From positions 23,819,437 to 23,883,436 of the forward strand of contig CP141138.1 of NCBI GenBank assembly GCA_035236585.1: a stretch of 64,000 bases of DNA, in the 5' to 3' direction. The notes beneath the pieces were generated by a model that was given only the letters and a program-made list of their open reading frames with translations, had not been told where the DNA came from and made no database searches. Numbering within the stretch: the stretch's first letter is position 1; each line of letters begins with the position of its first letter. Position numbers and translations under genes: made by a program. Positions 1 to 12,320 of this stretch are shown piece after piece. Source of the DNA: Warburgia ugandensis (taxonomy: Eukaryota > Streptophyta > Magnoliopsida > Canellales > Canellaceae).

Positions 1-3000
1 TTCTAAAGACCCTCTCTTTAATTGTACCAACCATTTTTGTTATGATGTTTAAATACACAGCCAATGAAATTGAATGAACAACGACGTAAAGATCATGATC
101 AGTCAGAAAGTTAGGATTGTAATTCCATGCATGCGATCAAGGGGCATATATACCTATCTAAGACGAGAACCAGTTGACGAACAGATCGATGCCCCAAACA
201 GTTGGGCCTATGCATTTACTTTCTACACATGATCACTATATATATCAAGGGGAACCTTGGCTAAACAGTTGAGTTATCTCTACGTGACTACAAGGTCACG
301 TGTTTGAGGTGTGAAAATAGCCTCTTGTAAGATCCCATGTATACAGGACCTTCATGCACCAGGCCACCTTTTTATCACCATATCTATCATTTCACCCCAA
401 ATCCGATGCATCTTACTAATTGTTTCAAATATGAACAACATTCTTAATTACATATACAGACTTAGTTCCTCAAGGTCTATACAAGCACCCTGGTAAACCT
501 TTGGGCCAAAATCAAGAACGACATAGATGCTGGTTCTGGTGATAACTTCTATTCTTTTGATGGCTCTCCTATTCCATCGTGCAAATGTCATCCCACTTCC
601 GACCTGGGCACAACTCATCTAGGAGCCCACCATTAGGTAGGTGTACAGGACCAGAAAACATTTCGGAGATGAAATGGTCGGCCATTACATCAGTTGTGTT
701 AGATGATTAATGTCATATGGCAGAGACACGGTGAAAGAGAGAGCCATCAAAAGGATGCATGGGATCACACAGATTAACTCTTTCTTGGAGTACTGAGAGT
801 CGAAGATATTTCCCTCAGGGGACTCCTCCAGATAAGCGTTGTGGGAACATAATGATGAAACCAACGAGGGAATTCACCCAGGTTGTATCAAGCAGCGGTA
901 TAATTGATAGGGACAAGGCAATAAGGAAAGGTATAGTGGAACGTATTACCATGTTAATTATCTTCTCTATTTTTCTTTTTCTTCTCTTTCTTTTTTTTCT
1001 TTTTCTTTTTTATCTACAATCGAAGAATTACAAAGGAAACTACTCCTTTTACTAGATCTATACAGATTATTCTAGCATAATACTGGAAAAGGACGATGAG
1101 AAGGAAGCAACCTAGATAGGTCCCAATTTTGAGTAATGGGACCGTTCATTTTGTTCAGCCTGACCTATTTAGGCTGTCTGCCAAGATTCATGTCCATTGG
1201 AGGCTTTTAGCTAGTAGCTTTCGTTGGCTTAAATTTTTTATAAATATGACAATAAAAAAAAAGAGCATGATTCCAATCATCTAACAGTATGAAATTTTGT
1301 ATCTAGCTAATCTAAGACATGCTTAACATAATGAATGAATTGGATCATCTAGAGGACGGCCCCAGCTAAATTGTATTCTTTTTGGCATCCTTTTCTACGG
1401 GCACTTTCAGTATATCCATCTCATTGGAGGATGCTGAACTCGAACACACAACCTAGTGTCAAAAGGAAAGGCGCATCTTTCGCCAAACCACTGGCTATTA
1501 GACTTTATTGCTAAATTATTTCTTTATTATATATATGAAAAGAAAATTCACAAAAGATTCTCAATTGAAGTAGAGCCTTCCTTTTGCTTAACAAAAAGTT
1601 TTAGTATATTTAGGTTAAGCAAAAGTGATTACATCAAATGGCAGAAATATAATTATTGATCAATTTTCTAAACCTCAAGCTGGAACAATATACTTTATCT
1701 TCATGTCCTCCTTTGGCTTTGGCAATTTCTTTAGAAGAACCTATTTTGTGAAGCAAAAAGGCATATAAAGTTCTTCTATATATTTTTGGCAAAAGTATAG
1801 TTTATGTCTTATACTATCAATTTCTTAAACTTTAATCCCTAAATTATTATTATTTTTCAAATAAGCCCCATATAGTGATATTTTTCTTGTAGTTTTAAAA
1901 ATTGGTTTTTAGATCAAATCCTAAAGCCTTGTAATATATGACCCCTTGACGTTTTGGGTGATTTTAAGTGATAAATGAAATCAAATTTCAATAAAGAAGA
2001 TGACTAGAGTTTTTCACCTGTGAGATTTAAAATATCCATGTGCTGTCCTTTTTCTTGAAGCTTTGAAAAATGGTTTTCAGATGTAGAATCTAAAAGCCCC
2101 TATCAATAAACTCTAAAATTTTGGATGATTTTCAACCAGGAGTTCATTTGAGGCATTCTTGGAAAATGTTGCCAGATTTCATAGCCACCAACCTTAAATA
2201 TCCTAAATTTGTGCCTTTTTCTTGAATTATTAAAACCAAATTTAGCTCTACATTCTGGTTGATCTAATTTATGAAACCCTTATATTATACTCTCTTTTTT
2301 TTGAAAAATTAGTTGTCATAATTTATGACTAGCTTACCTAGAGAGAGGAAAAGAGAGACACAAAAATATCTACAAATAACAGTTTAATATTGTTGTTTTC
2401 CACTTTTGTCCATAAAAGACTTTCATTATACTTTTCTCCAAAATATTATAATATACTTTTGTTCGAATATATTATAATATATGACTTCCACCAATAGACG
2501 TTTAATGAAAGGACTTGCAGTGCAAAAGTATTGAATACTTAAACTACTGATCTAAAAAGAACTAGATTTGGAACTGAAGTTTAATAAACCGATAGTTTAG
2601 AATAGTAGACTCTAATCTTTGCTTTTTTCTGAAAAAAATGGTGTTTGGAAATTTACACATGCTATTTTTATCTTTGTTTTAGTGATGTTAGCGGCATAAG
2701 CGGTCCAATCACGAAAGTGAAATGCTAAACAGAAGTGGTGCAGGTTTCTTGCATGGACGATCCTAGCATCAGAAAATTGATCACATGAACTAACGGATGG
2801 TTTAGAAATTATTATAGACTGAGGTCTAAATTAACTATCACATAGACAGTTCATGGGATGCTGGAATGACCAATCATACGATGATATGAACGTGTCAAAT
2901 CAACCACTCGGGGGCCCCATATGCAAAATGTGGGCGCTTTTGTGATCAAGCGTCATCTATGGTGCCTTGGTTTTACCATTTTAACTGAAGCGCTAATAAA

Positions 3001-3895
3001 AGGCGGTTTGGCAAAGTGCTGCTGCTATTGGCTGAGCCCACAATAACACGGCATAGAGAGAGGCTAACATGGTCACCTGGTTCAGGTGTTGTCCTCAAGT
3101 ATTGGAGATTTAATCCAGTTAAACGGCGTCTATGGCTATACGGTTTAGGCCCTTGAAAAGAATGAGCCCCACCAGGATCGGTGCCATCTACTATTTTTAA
3201 AGTGAAAATATGCACATCCAGGGTGTAATTTTCAGGTTTATCATTTTTGGATAAAACAAATCTTAATCGCCAGATATAGGCGGGAGCGGCGGAAGCAGCA
3301 GACTAGCTCAACTTAGCAGCAGACTGGCTCAACTCTATACAAAGCTCTCGCATATGCAGGGTTCAGGAAAGATAAGAACTACAATAGTATGAATCTTAGG
3401 CTGTTTATACACCTTAAACCCATGACTTTAAGGTCACACAACAACTCTGCCATAACGCCAAGATTCCCTTTCTCACTATTCAATAGCTCATAGATGAAAA
3501 TGATACTAAAGAATTATTAAATTAACCACAGACAGCACTGTCCATCTTCTTGCAACACCTTTTCCTTGGGAGATTTCAAGTATTTTAGAACAAGAACAAT
3601 ATATTCTGGAGAGTTTGTTTCATAACTCTCTGTCGTAACAAAAATTTTAAGAAGTTAAAAATAAAATAAAATAAATAAGAACACCCCATTTCAAATTCTA
3701 CATAGGTGTGCATGCAATTTGAAAAAAGTGTTCTTGTGGTTAAAAAAAAGAGAAGAAAAAAAAAAAGAAGGCCTGACGATATATTGATAAAGCGGGGCAA
3801 CAATGTCCTCATCATTTTGAACTAAGGGCATGTGAATGCAGTCATAGCCACGTTAAAAAAGTCATTGTTAATCAATAAATGGAGGCAAGAGCATG
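1..3895. other. Intergenic stretch, no gene recognised
   Basis: AT-rich sequence with only short ORFs on either strand. None resembles a family I know or shows gene-like codon use. A low-complexity T/C tract lies near 960-1015 and T- and A-rich runs are common. Around 2470-2500 there are two copies of an AT-rich palindrome-like string (ATATTATAATATA). The 2973-3215 minus-strand ORF was considered and not accepted. This may hold decayed repeats or distal regulatory DNA. Confidence 0.6.
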
Positions 3896-4090
3896 TGCCC
3901 CTGCTGTATATGCAGCATGTCGACGGGATGGTTGTAAACTAAAGTGGAAAAGAAACTAACTGCCCCTGCTGTATATGCAGCATGTCGACGGGATGGTTGT
4001 AAACTAAAGTGGAAAAGAAACTAACTGCCCCTGCTGTATATGCAGCATGTCGACGGGATGGTTGTAAACTAAAGTGGAAAAGAAACTAAC
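3896..4090. repeat. Perfect 65-bp tandem triplication
   Basis: Three back-to-back 65-bp units start at 3896, 3961 and 4026, with no differences that I can see between copies. Each begins TGCCCCTGCTGTATATGCAG and ends AAAGAAACTAAC. Near its start each unit has a small inverted repeat, TGCTG-TATATG-CAGCA, able to form a 5-bp stem. Identical copies imply a recent duplication. The array lies about 280 bp beyond the likely polyadenylation signal of the phytocyanin-like gene. I see no coding function. Confidence 0.95.
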
Positions 4091-4370
4091 ACGGAATGAG
4101 GGCCTTTACAACGGCTGGCTTCAGGGATGCAAGTGGGGAAGTGCGGGCCGGAGATGGAAGATTAACTATGATTGTTCATCTGGTGGGCAATCACGCTAGG
4201 ACCCATCTGCAAATTCAAAGTCTACAATATCACAATTTCATCTTACGAGAAAGAATCGCCAGGGAAATACAAACCGCAGTTCTTGCTTTCGCATTGGCAA
4301 CCCTGAATTTTGTAGTTGTCACCTAACTATAGCTACGGCAAGCACATAAAATGGCTAGATCATTGAAAAA
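4091..4370. other. Spacer between the 65-bp array and the phytocyanin-like gene
   Basis: No recognised gene. A 76-codon plus-strand ORF (4096-4326) starts just after the last 65-bp unit, but its translation matches no family I know. It is most likely a chance ORF. Confidence 0.5.
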
Positions 4371-4376
4371 TTTATT
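4371..4376 (-). promoter_or_regulatory. Candidate polyadenylation signal AATAAA
   Basis: The plus strand reads TTTATT, giving AATAAA on the minus strand, about 560 bp downstream of the stop codon of the phytocyanin-like gene. It is the clearest canonical signal in the correct orientation, but plant signals are loose and a nearer non-canonical site could be used. Confidence 0.35.
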
Positions 4377-4938
4377 CATTTCCGTTCTATCCATACTAAA
4401 GACGGAGGGCGTTAATCAAGATGGAATTGAATTCTATGGTGAATCACCTCAGTGGATTCAGCATGGAATCTGAAGTCTTTGCTAGCTGGGTTTGCTCGGT
4501 GGATTTTCATGGGGTCAGTCAATTCAATCTGGCCCCTTCCATGTTGGCAGACGTTGACATGATTGGCGATCCGCTGTAGCATTGCGCAATTTCTTACATA
4601 GAACATGACTATTACCACAATCTTTCTTCCAGCTGTTCCTTCATGTGAGACAACGCAGCTTCCAGCGAGGGGAGACACCGATGACGAAAGAGACCGAAAG
4701 CGAGAGAGATCGTCCAAAGGAGGTAATAAACAAACAAAATGGAAACCAACAAAGCCTTGCAGCTTCATTTAATCGAACACTTGAATTACATAATGCACAC
4801 ATTGCAATCTAAATCCCCCACCGGATGCCGAATCATCAAGTAACAATGCAAAAGCAACCCATAACCCGTACAAACAAACAAAATCCTTCGGGAAAAACCC
4901 TAAACCCTACAAACCCTAACCAAACAAATCAGATCTCC
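4377..4938 (-). other. Probable 3' UTR/3' flank of the phytocyanin-like gene
   Basis: This lies between the stop codon at 4939 and the candidate AATAAA. A 118-codon minus-strand ORF (4412-4768) sits here. Its translation has no domain I recognise and no obvious start context, so I treat it as chance. Composition is less AT-rich than the distal flanks, consistent with transcribed DNA. Confidence 0.4.
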
Positions 4939-5530
4939 TCAGAGCCTGGCCGATCCGAACCAGATCCACGCAACCAAGGCACCAAAAACGACCTTCCACG
5001 CCTCCGGCCGGCGGAAAACGGATTCGGAGCCGGAAACATTCTCCGATTTTGATTTATGGGAGGCGGTCGGTGGCGAAGGGAGAGGATGAACAAGGACAGA
5101 AACCTTCATTCCGCCGTAACAGAAATTAGGACAAATGAAGTAATACCTTTTGGCTTTCTTCAGCTCAATGAAATCCTTTCCGCTGCTCCAGTTTCCGACG
5201 ACTCCGAATGTCGTACAGTTGAGGTAGTCCGTCTCGTTCACCTGGTAAACGTTGTACATTGTCTTCTGGTACCTGAACGCTGCGCACGAAGAACAACGGA
5301 ATGCAGGTTAGATCTGAAAGGTTCTAGGGTTTTCTTAGGTTTATTGGGGGCAAGGACTTACAGATGAGATCGCCGACGTAGATAGTGTGGTTGTTGGCCC
5401 AGAGAGTGTAGTTCATGCCGGGATTCCAGCCGCGGTTGGCGCCGACGATGTGATCCGTGGCGCCAGCCGTGACGAAAATGAGGCATAGGACGAGGAGGGA
5501 AAATCGGAGTGTCAGACCGGAATCTGACAT
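4939..5530 (-). CDS. Phytocyanin-domain early-nodulin-like (lamin-like) protein, two exons
   Basis: Exons are 5530-5362 and 5279-4939. The 82-bp intron (5361-5280) has a GTAAG donor and a GCGCAG acceptor and splits a Ser codon in phase 1, joining GDLI to SFRYQ. The product is 169 residues. Residues 1-24 are a hydrophobic signal peptide. About 26-121 is a phytocyanin (plastocyanin-like) domain with VGANRGWNPGMNYTLWA near the start, NCTT at Cys78, and a C-terminal Cys110..GMKVSV motif. A short Ser/Pro stretch and a hydrophobic tail (about 150-169) suggest a GPI-anchor signal. The usual copper-binding His residues are replaced: Tyr65 in MYNV and Phe109 in NFC. This fits the copper-free ENODL class at the plasma membrane or wall. 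Several N-X-S/T sites are present. I start at 5530 because the signal peptide begins there; an upstream in-frame ATG at 5650 would add 40 non-secretory residues. The molecular role of this class is poorly known. Confidence 0.92.
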
Positions 5531-5613
5531 TCTCGCCGGATTTTGGGAAATAAGGAGGCCACGTTTTCTTAGTAGACCGGTCTGGAAGAAGTAAAAGCGA
5601 GAACGAGGGAGTT

Positions 5614-5621
5614 GGATATAA
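5614..5621 (-). promoter_or_regulatory. Weak TATA-like site upstream of the phytocyanin-like gene
   Basis: The minus strand reads TTATATCC about 85 bp upstream of the start codon, a plausible distance for a short 5' leader. It is not a perfect TATA box and no transcription start can be seen from sequence alone. The Mutator-like insertion begins only about 65 bp further upstream. Confidence 0.3.
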
Positions 5622-5675
5622 GGGGAATGTGGGAAGGGGCGAATTACCAAAATATCCGGAATCGGGGATGGGGGA

Positions 5676-5684
5676 CGAACGAAA
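5676..5684. repeat. 9-bp target-site duplication, left copy (CGAACGAAA)
   Basis: CGAACGAAA here is repeated exactly at 6527-6535, flanking a terminal-inverted-repeat element. Nine bases is the typical duplication of Mutator-like elements. Confidence 0.85.
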
Positions 5685-6526
5685 GGGATTTTTGCAGATT
5701 TGTCATTACTTTACGGTATTTTTTTGCATAAAAACCTATTATTTTTACTTTTACAAATTTACCATTTGTTATGCTTCCATCTCTTTTACCGTTTAGTTTT
5801 TACAAATTTCCGATATTACCCTTATCTAGCCCATCGTACAGTCGTCGAAAAAGGCATCGGAAAACAGAGACAGCGATGGGAAAAGCGAGGCGGGCGGGCA
5901 CGGTCGCAGTCGACCTGAAGGCGGAACCGAGGTGCTGGCGGGGAGAGGGTGCGGTCTGAGTAGCGCCGGCCAAGGGTTGGGCAATCTGGATGGCACCGTG
6001 GTGGGGTGGGGTGGGGGGCGGTCTAGATGGGACAGGCCGGGCGGGGGAGGCGGCGCGGTTTATCTGGGTTCAGGCTTACAGGCAGTGGGGGGCTGGTCGG
6101 GTGGGTGGTACGGGCGAGGTAGTGGGGGGGTGGGGTTTCCGGGTTCAGGGTTACGGGTAGCGGGTAGCGGGCGGGGTTAGGTGGAGGGGGCTGACCGGTT
6201 GGGTGAGGGTGGACGTTCAGGTGCCGGGGAACCGATGTCGTAGCGCCGGCCGAGTGGAAAGGCGGTGCGATCTGGTAGTGTCAGCCGGGCGTGGGAAGAG
6301 GGGTGGACGTGGTCCGAGTAGCATCGGCTGGGAAAGCAGTCTCAGTAGCGCCGAAAAATATGCCGGAAACTTCTAGCTGAAAGAGACAAGGGTAATATTA
6401 GTATTTAATAAAAGTTAACAGAAAAATAAATGAAAAACTAACGAATGGCAAAACTTAATTGCAAAATTTGCAAAAAGATGAAACTCTTAGGTTTTTCTGC
6501 AAGTAACGACAAATCTGCAAACAGCC
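5685..6526. mobile_element. Non-autonomous Mutator-like element with GC-rich interior (Pack-MULE-like)
   Basis: The 842-bp element has long imperfect terminal inverted repeats. The left end begins GGGATTTTTGCAGATTTGTC and the reverse complement of the right end begins GGCTGTTTGCAGATTTGTC. Similarity continues for about 85 bp with small gaps. The element is flanked by the 9-bp direct repeat CGAACGAAA. The termini are AT-rich, but about 5860-6350 is strikingly GC-rich (runs of GGGG and GGCGGG), unlike its surroundings. The phrase GTAGCGCCGG occurs near 5960 and 6240, and a partial copy near 6343. No transposase is visible. A GC-rich core between Mutator-type ends is what Pack-MULEs carrying captured host DNA look like, but I cannot name a donor gene. 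ORFs in the core are Gly/Arg-rich and probably a composition effect. Confidence 0.85.
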
Positions 6527-6535
6527 CGAACGAAA
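6527..6535. repeat. 9-bp target-site duplication, right copy (CGAACGAAA)
   Basis: Exact match to 5676-5684. It marks the right edge of the Mutator-like insertion. Confidence 0.85.
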
Positions 6536-8639
6536 TTGAACATTGACTGAAATCACCATATTAGCCTTAGATTTACCTATATTCCCTGAAAACCCACTAA
6601 AAGTTGAAATTGCTACGGCTTGGTGTGATTGGGTTCATAGACGCGGCACCGGCCTCAATCACCCGCGAAACCACGCACAGGAGAGTAAGTCTGACGCCTG
6701 AGGGCCGTGGCTCCAACCAACTCGACACTTGGTGAAATCTGATGAGCGGATTAATTTTGAAGTCCAATCCATGAATACAAGAGTAGGATCAATGCTAAAA
6801 TCTTGATGATGAAGAGCGGGAGACAAATATTCAGGTGGTCTACAGACCAGCTCATGGCACCGAAGCTGCCCATTTCACGGGCCCTCCCCTCAATATGATG
6901 GGAGCCACTCCCATCCTCTGTGTTTGATCCCACCATTCCATCCAATGCAACAGCAAAAAGGCGTAAATTTTGTTCCATGAAGTGCAGAACTTACCATGCC
7001 TCCGCTAAGGGTCAAGGAGCAACAACGGATACAACTAATAAGGGTAGGTTGGTGCACAAAGCTCCTGTGTGTGTGGGGTCTAAAGAAAGGGCGGATTTCA
7101 AAGAATTTATAGTTATCAGTCTCACCTTGAATTTTTATAAGAGGCTATTTTTATGTCTTAAGTTGATGACCTCAAGATCCCACAATGATAACTCTATATT
7201 ACCCCAAACCTCTCCTTCACATGAGTATAACTAATGCTTTTTCAATTTGAGCTGCAATAATACCACAGAGCACAGATGTCACATGCGGTGCGAGTTGGAG
7301 AAACTCAAACTTACACGAATCAAGGAACATCTTAGCTGGCAGACTTATTTTTCATTCTTCAAGTAACCCCAGCGTGGAGTAGAGGCCAATATTTCTCGAA
7401 ATCCAATGCAAACAGGCTGTTTACTTGTCTAAGTAGTCTCCAAGTTTCTAGTAAGTGTGATTTGATCAAGAAAAAAATGAAAAAGGGCTCTGCCATGCAC
7501 CAAACATGTTCTCCATTATATGATCGAATTACCCAACGTTATGCTGGAGCGAAAAATCATATGGCTTGAAAATTTCTTAAAAAGATGGTAGGATGTTCAA
7601 GATCATTCCAGGAGAGAGTTATTGGTGTAACACTTAAGCACCAAAACCAGATGTGAGACAGATGATTAACCTGTTTTGGATGACAAAATCCATGTGGCCC
7701 GTCCCGTACGTTTAGCTGCTCTTTTGAAAACGTGGGCAAAACTTGCACTTATGCCTGCCTTGACAACCGTTTCAATGATGTTTTCTCTCTGCGTGAAAGT
7801 GGGTCATCTCATCTACAGGGCAAGTGGTCTTATACGTCTCTAGGGAAGCTCAGTTAAATAGATCCTCCCAACCGCGAGTTCGACCGGCATCCTGGCGGGT
7901 TGAAACTGGAAGTAGCTAGGGAGGTCCCCGATAACAGCAGGTGTTCGTTACATAGGGAAAGGCAAGTGGATCATCCTGATCTTCTGTGACTGACGCTAGG
8001 CCCAGTGCTTACATATTTGCTCAGCCGGGAAGGATTGGAGGCTTCGTAGACTCGTTACTTTCAACAAGTGAATCCACGGTACGAAACGATGGCCCATTTC
8101 AATTTGTGAGAACCGTTCCTATCGCAATCCAGTTTAGAGCTCTCACATGGAGCATCTATATTAGAGAGCATGTGGATTGAAGGACTCTAGCATCTAAAAA
8201 GGTTATAGCTGGACCAAGCTTAGACTTTGCATGGGTGTGTGCTCTAACTCTCAAATTATGCACGAGTGTGTCTTTAACTCTAAAAGGAAAAAGAAAAGGT
8301 TGTAATCATAAATGGTGAGGAAATTTCACAATCCACGGTGGCACTAGAATTATCCATTCCACATGTTTTTTTTTTTTTTTTTTTTCAAAAAAAAAAATCT
8401 ATTTTAGATATCCAAAGTTGAACCAATCACATAAATGTCATAAATCATACAAAGGTGGGTTTCAGAAAAAGTGGTATCCAAATGCTCTCATATAGAGCGT
8501 CTAGTTAGCAATATTCCTCCCTAGTTTATTGCCCAACTAGCATACCATACCAACCCCAAATGACACGAAGCGTCCTTAGATTCCAAGATTGATGGTGGAT
8601 TAGAGGAGGTCAAAGACAATTTAGACATGAATGGCCAAG
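6536..8639. other. Intergenic stretch, no gene recognised
   Basis: Only short ORFs on both strands, none with family resemblance. A run of about 21 T followed closely by a run of A lies at about 8367-8398. The first part (to about 6750) is probably the original upstream region of the phytocyanin-like gene. The rest shows no clear repeat structure to my reading. Confidence 0.5.
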
Positions 8640-9696
8640 ATCATCATTGATCTCTCTTAGATTATGAGATTGTGAGCTTGATTGGTCAAGCAATGATGGA
8701 CATCGTTAGTATAGAATGTTTAAACAATTTTGATCATCCAAAGAGCAGGTCTTTGGGTTTTGATGAAAGAAGACTAGAATTTAATGAAGATTGATGTATT
8801 AGATCTAATCTTGAGGCACGTGTAGGAGATTCTCAAATGGACATTTTATATTTAATTATTAGAAACCGTTCTATGACTAATCTAAGCTTCCTAGCTTGAA
8901 TTGGTCAAGGATCAAGGTGTTTACTAGTCAAAAATTCTAAGCTACCAAGGTTAGGGGAAGTGCTTGCTTAGGAAGTAAAAGTGGTTAAGAACTTGCCAAT
9001 TCATAATACATATATTTAAAAGTTGCTTAATGTATTTGGTAACTACCCAAAATTTAGCTATTGTTCATTTGGAAACACCTAATTTTTAGGAAAATCTTGA
9101 TGAACAAGTACCTCATTTAGAAAGTATTCTTAATCCTAGGAAACTAATGTAATTAGATAGTAATATAGTAGATTTGTCCATTGCTTATTTGGGAGGGTTG
9201 CTCCCATATATAGATACTTTGGATTTGAATCAAATAATATGTTGGAATTGATCATAAGTGGACATGTTTTCCATTGAATTGAGAGGAAGTGTTGCATCTC
9301 TAGTTGTTGCATTTTTTGTATTTCTTAGAGGTGTTTAAGTATGGTGGGGTGCCTAGCTCTGTACCCCTAGGTGGTGAGTGATCTATATCCTTGAGGTAGT
9401 GAGTTAGTTTTCTACATATGGTTCTAAATCTCTTTGGGGGTGTTTCTATATCCAAGGACTATTGAGCTATTATTCCTCTTTAGTTTTGTATCTCTTAATG
9501 TTGTGTTTGTATGCAAGACTGATAAGCTAATTTATTTATTTTTACTTGAATTCTAGGATGGTGATCATTTTGTATCAGTGGAAGAACTAATATATTACTT
9601 GATTCCTTGGTGGTGAACATTCTATATCCATAGCAAACTTGGACACTGATTTTCTTTTATTATACTATTTTTATTTTACCTAGTTATCCAATGTCA
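8640..9696 (+). repeat. Probable 5' LTR of element C (left limit uncertain)
   Basis: The stretch ends ATCCAATGTCA directly before a tRNA-Met-type primer-binding site, as a 5' LTR should. A TATA-like CATATATAG near 9206-9214 would suit an LTR promoter. I could not find a second copy, so the left boundary is a guess. Confidence 0.5.
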
Positions 9697-9698
9697 TT

Positions 9699-9711
9699 TT
9701 GGTATCAAAGC
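9699..9711 (+). other. Primer-binding site of element C (initiator-Met tRNA type)
   Basis: TTGGTATCAAAGC is one base from the common plant gypsy primer-binding site TTGGTATCAGAGC. It lies a few bases after the LTR end and before the gag start. Confidence 0.75.
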
Positions 9712-11550
9712 TAAAGGTTGCAATGATGTTTGAAGCAAGGTGTTATCAACTTTTGACAAAGACACTCATGATTTGGAGACAAATAATTTGAGGAGACAAA
9801 TACAATGTCTTGAAGAATGGCTAGAACAAATTAGTAGCCAAGGTGATAATGTGGCAACCCAAGCTTTTAAAAAAGAAATTTTCAAAATAAAATTTGTAAA
9901 GAAAACTTTCCTACATGATTATTTTTTCAAAATTTTGAAATATATAATACATACATATTTTCTCAGTTCCAACCTTCAACCTAGTGTCACTTTAAAAACC
10001 TTCACACATAATAATAGAATAAAAAATCATATCATTCCAAGGTTTCCTGATCATAGCCCAAACAATAAGAAATTTAAATTCAATTCATAATTTAAACTAA
10101 ATACATCAGTGTCACCTGTCTTATATCTTTCATACTCAAATGTTCCTAGCTCAAAGATTAAAGTAGTAACAAGTTCAACTATCTACTCTTATTCATACTT
10201 TCTTCGTCTTCCACTACTTCTCCTTATTCAACTTTCACTAATCGACCACTTAGTCCTCTCATGCTTCACTTGAAATATTTTGTGGGGGTGATTACGACAA
10301 CTTATTAGGAAAATGCCTAAACTAGCCATTTCCAAACCACAACAAACATATATGTACAAATTAAGAAATGCAAATAATTAAATACTTGATATCAAAACTT
10401 TATGGTTTCCAAATCATTTTAAAAATCTCATACACTTTTGATGTGCAAAGACATAAGAGATATTGTCATATCACATTGTATCCTTTTATATCACATTTTA
10501 TGAAATCATATCCAGTTATATCACATCATACTCTCTCACATCAATCCATAATCTTGCTATATCACTAAGTGACAACATCCTATCACTAGCCAGATTCGAC
10601 GATGATCAATATCCTCGAAGATGACTGATGTGTTATTCCATGTCCTGCAAAAGTAGGGTCTACTATGCATGTAGAGGACTATCCTCTCAATATGCTTGGC
10701 CAAGGATACCGTGTGGGCTACACCAGCCCTCATGAGGGCACTTGATCAATTCAAGAGTAGTTTCCCAATGAAACTTACTCACAACTAACCTCTTAGGGCA
10801 AGTATCTATATCAGAAGCCAGTGGCCAACCAATCTTCCTAGCATGCATCATTTATCAAAACAATCCATGCATAACTTGAGACAATATATGCGTAAAAGGT
10901 GGGACTTTAAAATTTATATAAGTCATTAGACATATCCATGAAGTCTTGATGTTTTTTAGGCTAGACTTCGATAAAGAAGAAGGACATATCATTGTTATTA
11001 TTTTTTCAAGATATGCATGACCCATGCACAACATATATACATGCCCATTCATTTTCTTTAATTTCCAAATTTGCAAACATAAGATCTTTATACTCAAAAC
11101 TTCACATCTCCTCATAACTAGGCATGGGGTATGTTGATTTTAGAGTTAAGCAAAAATGTTTTAGTAGTAAAGAGTTAACATATGATGCCTCCTAACACTC
11201 TTGATGAAGGAATGAAATTTGTCAAAATCAATTCACATGATCTTGCATACAAGAAAAAATTTAGGCATTAAAATTTCAATTAATATGAAAAAATAAAATA
11301 AAAAATCATGCATCCAACTTCATTAGAATACAAACAATTCATGATGCTCAATATTGTGAAGAACCTTGTGCATTTGACAAGAGTACATTTAATCAAAAGA
11401 AATAGGGATCAAAGCATCATGATGAATTTGCATTTAAAAACCAACCATCTTAGGGAAAATTCCTACACCCCCATATCTTGAAGAACACTCATTTCTATGA
11501 TCTTCTTCTCCAAAATGCAAAATTGATAGTGATCCTTAGCACAGCCCGAT

Positions 11551-11665
<115 letters not shown>

Positions 11666-11929
11666 GCTTAGCCAACATATCCACCACTCTTTATGAGATG
11701 TCTTGGCTAGTTATTAATTAGGATTGGTTCACTTTTTCCTAATATGTGTGTCTCATATCTCTCTTTCTTTTCTTTTCTTTTCTTTTTTCTTTTTTTCTTT
11801 CCAATCTTTCACCACTTAGATCCTAGTAGTATTTTAACCATATTTTGTACCTAAATTTCTTTCCTATCTTATGCTCAATAGATTTTCATCTTATTCTTTC
11901 CCACTTATTTTAAAAGTCAGTTAGAAATA

Positions 11930-12320
11930 AACAACTTTAAAAATATAGACTTAAGAAGTCGTTTAATTGTAAACGACTTTAAAAAACTAGCATGAATAGG
12001 AAAATTTTTGTGGGAAGGACTTTTAAAGTTGTTTACAATTAAACGACTTCAAAAGATGTTGACATTTAAAGTTGCTTAGCCTGAACGACTTTAAAAGTTA
12101 AGTATGCCAATAAATTTCATGAGAAGATTATATTACATGAGAATGGACTTTTAAAGTCGTTTAACTCTAAATAACTTCTAATGTCAATAACTTTTGAAGT
12201 CATTTAGTCATAAATAACTTTAAAAGTCAATTACTTTTGAAGTCGCTTAAGCCGAATGACTTTAAAATTCCATTCGTGCATAAACTTTTGAAGTCATTTA
12301 GTACTAAACTACTTCTAAAG
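11930..12320. repeat. CACTA subterminal array of imperfect palindromes, block 1
   Basis: About seven units of the pattern AAAGTCGTTTA - short spacer - TAAACGACTTT occur, for example at about 11959-11984, 12024-12053 and 12149-12181, then near 12193, 12233 and 12285. Each unit is a roughly 28-bp inverted repeat and spacing is about 40-60 bp. Arrays near the ends are typical of CACTA elements, where they bind the element's accessory transposition protein. Binding here is inferred by analogy. Confidence 0.85.

Noticed and set aside
2973-3215. 80-codon minus-strand ORF
   Set aside because: No family resemblance and no splice or promoter context. The surrounding sequence looks like decayed repeat.
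2290-3240. Possible MITE around the GGGGCCCC palindrome at 2910-2920
   Set aside because: I could not pair convincing inverted arms or target duplications.
4412-4768. 118-codon minus-strand ORF downstream of the phytocyanin-like gene
   Set aside because: No recognisable family. It lies in the likely 3' UTR and has weak codon character.
5932-6180. Gly/Arg-rich ORF in the Mutator-like element
   Set aside because: It follows from G-rich composition. There is no domain, and no start or splice context.
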